A DNA stretch of 64,000 nt, taken from positions 7,192,001-7,256,000 of the forward strand of contig NZ_CP094526.1 of NCBI RefSeq assembly GCF_029910095.1, written 5' to 3'. The translations under genes and the position numbers were made by a program. The number at the start of each line of letters is the position of its first letter. Positions within the stretch are counted from its first letter, which is position 1. Shown one piece after another: positions 58,892 through 64,000 of the stretch. The notes beneath the pieces are model-generated. The model was not told the DNA's origin. It was given only the letters and a program-made list of their open reading frames with translations, and made no database searches. This DNA is from Bradyrhizobium sp. ISRA464 (GTDB lineage: Bacteria; Pseudomonadota; Alphaproteobacteria; Rhizobiales; Xanthobacteraceae).

Positions 58892-59007
58892 CGGTACCCT
58901 GCCCCGTCAGGTTGAGAGTGCATGTCGTCGGAGAATACGGCGAGCAGAATCATCAGCGCGTCGACGATACGATCGATTTACCACCAGCACAGCAGAGCTT
59001 CGACGGT

Positions 59008-60297
59008 TCACGCCTCGCCGGTTTTGACGGGGGCTGTCTCGGGCATCAGGCTCATTGCAATGAGGCCGACGGTCGCCGCGAGCAGCAGGTACCAGGACGG
59101 CGCCAATGGATCGCCCGAAACATGAAGCAGCCAGGTGACCACGAGCTGCGCGGTGCCGCCAAATGCCGCGATCGCAACCGCATAGATCGTGGCGAAGACG
59201 CCGCCGCGAATGTTCTGCGGCAATGCTTCCGTGAAATTCGCATAGAAGGCGGTGAACGGCAAAGATCCGATGAATGACAGGATACCAAAGCCGATGAGCA
59301 GCGACGACATTCCGGGATCCTGCACGATCCAGAGGAAGGACGAATAGGTCAGCACCAGCACGACCAGCTGCGGCCAGACCATGATCGGCTTGCGTCCAAA
59401 ACGGTCCGCGAGCCATCCGCCGAACACCGCGCCGATGATCTGGAGACCGTTGCTTACCAGCGACACGGCGAACGCCAGGGACGACGACACATGCAGGGTG
59501 TTCTTGGCATAGGTCGTCATATACTGGGTCACATAGGTCGAGATCGTACCGCTGGCGAGGATCATCACCGCCAGCACGATCACCCGGATATGCCGGCGCG
59601 CCAGCGCGACATGGCTCGAGCTCTCGACACGCTCGGCGGCACGGGCATCGTGCGAAATCGTTTCCGGCAGCGTGCGGCGCATCCACAGGCCGAACGGCAG
59701 GCAGACGGCCCCGATCAGGAATGCGATGCGCCATCCATAGGCCTGGATCATGTCCGGCGTCATTGTGCTGCTCAGGATGACGCCGACCAAAGCGCCGGTG
59801 GTCGCCGCGATCTCCTGGCTGGCAGGCTGCCACGCCACCACCAGGCCGCGACGCTGCGGCGAAGCGATCTCGACGAGATAGGCCGTGGTCGGCCCGACCT
59901 CGCCGCCGAGCGCAAATCCCTGCATCATGCGCGCAGCGATCACGATGACCGGCGCGGCCAGACCGATCGAGTCGTAAGACGGCGTGAGCGCGATGGTCAG
60001 GATCGCGGCTCCCATCAACGCGAAGCTGAGCAACATGGCCGGCCGCCGCCCGACACGGTCGGAATAGATGCCGAGCACAATGCCGCCGATTGGCCGCGTC
60101 AGAAAGCCGGCGCCGAAGGTCGCCAGCGACAACATCAGGCTGCCGTATGCGCTATGCGCCGGAAAGAAGGTGTGGCCGATCTCGATGGCGAAGAAGCTAT
60201 AGGTGATGAAATCATAGAACTCCAGCATGTTGCCAATGGTCGCGGCAAATGCTGCGCGCTGGACGCCGAACTCCTGCTTGTCCTGAATATCCGGCAA
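59008..60297 (-). CDS. MFS transporter, metabolite:H+ symporter (MHS) family
   Basis: 429 aa, 12 TM segments. MHS hallmarks: FAATIGNMLEFYDFITYSFF, then RPIGGIVLGIYSDRVGRRPA (loop 2-3 motif) and GFALGGEVGPTTAYLVEIAS. Similar to citrate/dicarboxylate/shikimate or cytosine-like importers. It is divergent from the amidohydrolase pseudogene (123 bp apart), suggesting that the transported compound was that enzyme's substrate. Confidence 0.88.
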   Translation of the reverse strand: MPDIQDKQEFGVQRAAFAATIGNMLEFYDFITYSFFAIEIGHTFFPAHSAYGSLMLSLATFGAGFLTRPIGGIVLGIYSDRVGRRPAMLLSFALMGAAILTIALTPSYDSIGLAAPVIVIAARMMQGFALGGEVGPTTAYLVEIASPQRRGLVVAWQPASQEIAATTGALVGVILSSTMTPDMIQAYGWRIAFLIGAVCLPFGLWMRRTLPETISHDARAAERVESSSHVALARRHIRVIVLAVMILASGTISTYVTQYMTTYAKNTLHVSSSLAFAVSLVSNGLQIIGAVFGGWLADRFGRKPIMVWPQLVVLVLTYSSFLWIVQDPGMSSLLIGFGILSFIGSLPFTAFYANFTEALPQNIRGGVFATIYAVAIAAFGGTAQLVVTWLLHVSGDPLAPSWYLLLAATVGLIAMSLMPETAPVKTGEA

Positions 60298-60420
60298 CGA
60301 ACCCGGTTCCTTGTGCTCTCGATCAGTCGGGATATTATTCTCACGGCTGTGTTAGGCAAGGCACGGCAGACCCACGCGGCCTGCACGCAGGTCGCAATCA
60401 ACAAGAAGGATGGAGACTTG

Positions 60421-61633
60421 GTGCCGGCCGACAGACTCTTTGCCAATGCGCGCTTCGCCGACGGCTCTCGCGGCAACATGCTGGTCCGCGGCGGCCGTAT
60501 CGTTGCGATCGAGAGTTCCGAGCATCACCCGGCCGGTGTCGATGCCGTCGACCTCGACAATGCGCTGGTCGTTCCCGGCTTTGTCGAAGGTCACATTCAC
60601 CTCGACACGAGCTTCTATGGCGACACTTGGCGGCCGCATAGACCGTGCACGAAGGGTTTCGATGTCCATGAGCGGGTGGCGTTTCAGGCCGAGAATCTTG
60701 CTGTCGCCGCGCCCATGGACGTCCGCGCGCGGAACCAGCTCGATCTCTGTATCGGGCATGGCACGACGCACATGCGCAGTCACGTTATGGTGGATGGTTC
60801 GGTGGGCCTGAGGTCGCTGGAAACCATCCTGGGAGTCCGCGACGAATACCGGCACCTGATCGACATCCAGCTCGTTGCCTTTCCGCAAAGCGGTATTCTC
60901 AGCAGTCCCGGCACGCCGCAATTGCTCGACGAGGCGATCAAGCTCGGCGCGAACGTCGTCGGCGGCCTCGATCCCGCAAGCTTCGATCGCAATGTCGAAG
61001 GCCATCTCGATGTCGTCTTCGGCGTCGCGCAAAGGCACGGCGTCGACGTCGACATTCATCTTCATGACGCCGGCAGGCTCGGCGCCTTCGAAATTGAACA
61101 GATCGCAGCGCGCACGCGGGCGCTCGGCATGGAAGGCCATGTCGCCGTCAGTCACGCCTATGGGCTCGGCGATATTCCGGCGGACGCGCTGATGAAAATC
61201 GCCGACATCTTGGCGCGCTCGGGGGGTCGCGATCATGACGAATGCGCCCGGCAGCCGGCCGTTTCCTCCGATCGCGGCGCTCAGGGCGGCCGGCGTCACG
61301 GTGTTCAGTGGAAACGACAACATCCGGGACTCCTGGTGGCCTTACGGCGATGGCGACATGCTGGGGCGAGCGATGATGATCGGATATCGATCGGGCTTCT
61401 ACACAGACGAGGAGCTTGGGATCGCGTTCGATTTGGTCACTGCGGCGGGAGCCAAGGCGCTCAGGTTCGAGCACTATGACCTGCGCGTCGGCGCGAAGGC
61501 GGATTTCGTGACGTTGAAGGCCGAGCATATCCAAGAAGCCGTTGTCGCGCTGCCTGCGGGCCGCTCTGTCTACAAGGGCGGAGTGCTCACGGCGCGCGAT
61601 AATCGCATCATCAAGGATGCCGGCCAGGCCTGA
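60421..61633 (+). pseudogene. Cytosine-deaminase-like amidohydrolase, frameshifted in a G-run
   Basis: Starts at GTG 60421 or TTG 60418. The N-terminal part reads through NALVVPGFVEGHIHLDTSFY (HxH metal motif), LCIGHGTTHMRSHVMVDGSV and DVDIHLHDAG in one frame up to about 61220. The C-terminal part (VTVFSGNDNIRDSWWPYGDG to KAEHIQ and a stop at 61631) is one frame over. Deleting one G from the six at 61221-61226 gives ARSGVAIMTNAPGSRPFPP and restores a full-length protein of about 403 aa. Either a very recent pseudogene or a sequencing error. Substrate probably a pyrimidine or related cyclic amide. Confidence 0.85.
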
Positions 61634-61814
61634 CCCGGGAGCCGCCGTCGCGACGTCACTCGCGCAAGCGACCGAGCCCTCGGGCAAATTCCACGACCTC
61701 GACATACCCTGGATTGCACATTATGACCCTTCGCACTGGCCATGCCGCGTAGCGCGAGATCAGCTCGTGGTCGGCCACTCCCTCACGGCGATCCGGCCGA
61801 CACAAGGAAGCGAC

Positions 61815-62627
61815 ATGGCTCACGCTTTGAACCGCGATACGGATCAAGCTCCGACCACCGAGACCGGCCGGGTTGCACCGAACCGTCCGGATTTCGACAG
61901 CGAAGCCGTGTGGAACGCCCGCGTCGATCTCGCCGCCTGCTTTCGCTTCGCCGCGCGCCTCGGCATGCACGAGGGAATCTGCAACCACTTCTCCGCCGTC
62001 GTGCCGGGCTATGACGATCTCTTCCTGGTCAATCCCTACGGCTACGCCTTCAGCGAGCTCACCGCCTCGCAGCTGTTGATCTGCGACTTTCACGGCAACG
62101 TGCTGTCCGGACAGGGATTGCCGGAAGCGACCGCCTTTTTCATCCACGCGCGACTGCATCTGAAGGTGCCGCGAGCCAAGGTCGCCTTCCATACCCACAT
62201 GCCGCACGCGACCGCACTTTGCATGATCGAAGGTGAACCGCTGGGATTTGCCGGCCAGACTTCGCTGAAGTTCTATGGCCGCACCAGGGTCGACCGCGAC
62301 TACAACGGGCTGGCCCTCGACGGCACGGAAGGCGATCGCATCGCCGCAGCCGTGGGCGATGCCGACGTGATCTTCATGAAGCATCACGGTGTGCTGGTGC
62401 TCGGCAACTCCATCGCGGAAGCCTGGGATGACCTCTATTATCTCGAGCGCGCCTGCGAGGTGCAGTGCATCGCGATGTCGACCGGACGCCCGCTTGTTCC
62501 GGTTCGCACCGATATCGCAGCGGCGACGGCGAGGCAGATGCGGGAAGGCGACGCCTCCTCGGCCCGGCAGCATCTCGAAAGCCTGAAGCGGATCCTCGAT
62601 CGGGAGGAGCCGTCCTATCGGAGTTGA
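61815..62627 (+). CDS. Class II aldolase/adducin family protein
   Basis: 270 aa from ATG 61815, AAGGAAG about 4-5 nt upstream; the frame extending to 61542 is not coding. Zinc site residues His-x-His in KVAFHTHMPHATAL and a later His in MKHHGVLVLGN; the phosphate-binding-type segment HEGICNHFSAVVPG is near 57-70. This adducin-like branch cleaves or decarboxylates small hydroxy-acids, exact reaction unknown. Encoded 181 bp after the amidohydrolase and perhaps in the same pathway. Confidence 0.88.
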   Translation: MAHALNRDTDQAPTTETGRVAPNRPDFDSEAVWNARVDLAACFRFAARLGMHEGICNHFSAVVPGYDDLFLVNPYGYAFSELTASQLLICDFHGNVLSGQGLPEATAFFIHARLHLKVPRAKVAFHTHMPHATALCMIEGEPLGFAGQTSLKFYGRTRVDRDYNGLALDGTEGDRIAAAVGDADVIFMKHHGVLVLGNSIAEAWDDLYYLERACEVQCIAMSTGRPLVPVRTDIAAATARQMREGDASSARQHLESLKRILDREEPSYRS

Positions 62628-62662
62628 GCCCCCGATCAGCTCAGCAGCGCGGCCGGCGAACT

Positions 62663-63653
62663 TCAGCGCGCGGAGGGAATGATCGCGCGCAAGATATCCC
62701 GATTCCATGCCTGACGCGCGCCATCGAACGCAGCAAAATCGTGATCGAACTGCCAATAGGCCCACGCCCAGCCGTATCGCTCGGCCGTTCGCGCCACGAA
62801 CGACAGGTATTTCGTCCGGCTGTCCGAGGGAGCCCGCTCGTAGACGCCGAATTCGCCAAGGTAGATCGGACGTCTTTCTTTCTCCGCCCAGAGACGGATC
62901 CTGTCGAAATCCGCCATGATCTTCGCTTCGTGCTCCGCGCTGCCCCAATTCAAAGGTCCGATCTTCGAGAACGTCGGCGACCACGGCGCGCCCTGTTGCG
63001 TGAACCGAAGGGGCGCGTAATAGTGAAAGGTCACGATCAGTCTTCTGTCCTCGGCCAGCAAGGCCAGCTCGTCGATCGGCGCCTCCTCGGTATTCAACGC
63101 GGCGACAATGACACCTCGATCGGGACTTCCCGCCCGGATGATGCGAAGACATTCGCCAAGCAGTGAATTCCACTGGGCCGAGGTCATGTTCCCCCCGGGT
63201 TCATTGAGGATATCGAACAACAGCGCGGGATATCGTCCCGCATAGCGCGATGCGATCTGCCGCCAGAACGCCTTGAGTTTCTCCGCGCATGCCGCGACAG
63301 CGCGCTGGCAGAGGTCAGTATCGTGCTCGTCAAGGATGGGTATCAGCTTTCGGGCAAGCACCTGTTCAATCACGAAATCGAGCCGCCTCAGGACAGCTTC
63401 GTCCAGCACGTTCTCACCCGAAGAAATTGATCCTGACATGCGAGAAGCCCGCCTTGCGAATGGCGGACAAGTTTTTCAGACGGAATGGCGCATTCTGGTA
63501 TCCCTCCCAGATGCCGTCATATCCGAGAATATTGATGCCACGCCCGAGTGCGGGGCCGCGTTCTGCCCCGTCAGCGGACCAGGCCAGCGCAGCCAGGAGA
63601 ACGACCAGCAGCAGGTTGACGGTTCCCGGCCAACGAACGCGAGCAGCCATCAT
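62663..63653 (-). pseudogene. Glycoside hydrolase family 5 (cellulase-like), out-of-frame deletion
   Basis: Signal-like N-terminus (NLLLVVLLAALAWSADGAER; ATG complementary to 63651-63653, ATG 63704 possible), then GRGINILGYDGIWEGYQNAP and IRKAGFSHVRINFFG, followed by an immediate TGA at 63414-63416. The rest continues one frame over from about 63421: GENVLDEAVLRRLDFVIEQV, acid/base Glu in FDILNEPGG, nucleophile Glu in IYLGEFGVYE. Family members have about 5 more residues between FFG and the NVLD segment, so a short deletion is likely. Catalytic residues are intact, but no full-length enzyme can be made. Possibly once trimmed exopolysaccharide. Confidence 0.8.
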
Positions 63654-63766
63654 TCCACTCCGATTCACGACGGCTCCCGACTTACCGCGTAGACGGGCCT
63701 GCATATTGCGAGGAAGAAGGAAATCAGAAGCACCGATGCAAACATCGTCGAACGAAGAAAGGTCGT

Positions 63767-64000
63767 CTACGTGAAGTTCGTCTGGTAACTGAGAACGACA
63801 AATCCGATGATGAGAGCGCAATGGAGGCGGTCGATTGCCCGCTCGGAAATCAGGTAGAGCATCTTGTTTGAGAACAGGAAGACGCTTGCGGTGAAGAGAA
63901 GATACCCCAAGAATCCCGTTTCAATCAGAACGGCAATGTAGCCGTTGTGATAGTCGTCAAGCACCCATCCGTGGTTCTGATTGAAATAGTCATAGATCTC
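63767..64000 (-). CDS. O-antigen-ligase-like membrane protein (ExoQ/Wzy type), 5' end outside window
   Basis: The last 77 codons are visible, ending in TAG (complement of 63767-63769). EIYDYFNQNHGWVLDDYHNG is the periplasmic loop typical of O-antigen ligase/polymerase proteins (conserved H-N-G), followed by hydrophobic segments YIAVLIETGFLGYLLFTASV and LHCALIIGFVVLSYQTNF. With the GH5 remnant next to it, this is probably the edge of an exopolysaccharide cluster lying to the right of the window. Confidence 0.8.
   Translation of the reverse strand, partial: EIYDYFNQNHGWVLDDYHNGYIAVLIETGFLGYLLFTASVFLFSNKMLYLISERAIDRLHCALIIGFVVLSYQTNFT

Overview
The window is GC-rich, densely coded alphaproteobacterial chromosome, most likely Bradyrhizobium or a close Bradyrhizobiaceae relative. 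That placement is inference. It rests on a DUF3551-type secreted protein, several small Bradyrhizobium-style hypotheticals, several solute-binding-protein ABC operons, a class III cyclase/TPR protein and dispersed intergenic palindromic repeats. I see no tRNA, rRNA, CRISPR array, transposase or phage gene.

Layout. 1-2.8 kb: envelope proteolysis (5'-truncated Do/DegP-like protease, then a CtpA-type S41 protease). 2.8-9.4 kb: small envelope proteins, an MFS transporter, a HAD phosphatase and two decayed genes (CoA-transferase remnant; frameshifted exported protein). 9.7-13.5 kb: a translationally coupled zinc metallopeptidase and ATP-grasp ligase, a GlsB/YeaQ-type membrane protein and an exported Tyr-rich protein. 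13.5-17 kb: an adenylate-cyclase/TPR protein among gene debris (ABC-binding-protein, LysR and SDR remnants) and a structured repeat. 17-20.6 kb: MarR regulator, SDR and a 2,4-dienoyl-CoA-reductase-like flavoenzyme. 21-30 kb: an enolase-superfamily enzyme, an M20 amidohydrolase and a five-gene peptide ABC transporter. 30.2-32.2 kb: an AmpR-like LysR gene divergent from a class A beta-lactamase. 32.4-39.4 kb (minus strand): an amidase plus a second peptide ABC operon. 39.6-49.4 kb (minus strand): a polyol catabolic locus with HAD, SorC-type regulator, MalEFGK/SmoEFGK-type ABC transporter, polyol SDR, FGGY kinase and PfkB kinase. 49.7-58.2 kb: a stress island with FlK-like thioesterase, CbpM/CbpA, ClpB, DUF2171 protein, and a DyP peroxidase overlapping an encapsulin shell gene, followed by a 64-aa protein. 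58.2-64 kb: SGNH hydrolase, MHS-type MFS transporter, a frameshifted amidohydrolase, a class II aldolase, a broken GH5 glycosidase and the 3' end of an O-antigen-ligase-like gene.

Most notable points: (1) DyP ends in an encapsulin cargo-loading peptide whose codons also carry the Shine-Dalgarno of the overlapping encapsulin gene. (2) The polyol locus has three near-copies of a 14-bp palindrome, TGAGCATATGCTCA, in front of the binding-protein gene and the HAD-regulator pair: a self-consistent predicted SorC operator. (3) The metallopeptidase/ATP-grasp pair is the best candidate for an under-described biochemical system. (4) Several genes carry single-base or short out-of-frame lesions, some in homopolymers, which are either recent pseudogenes or sequence errors. 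(5) Three copies of a 118-142 bp repeat with inverted termini flank ABC operons.
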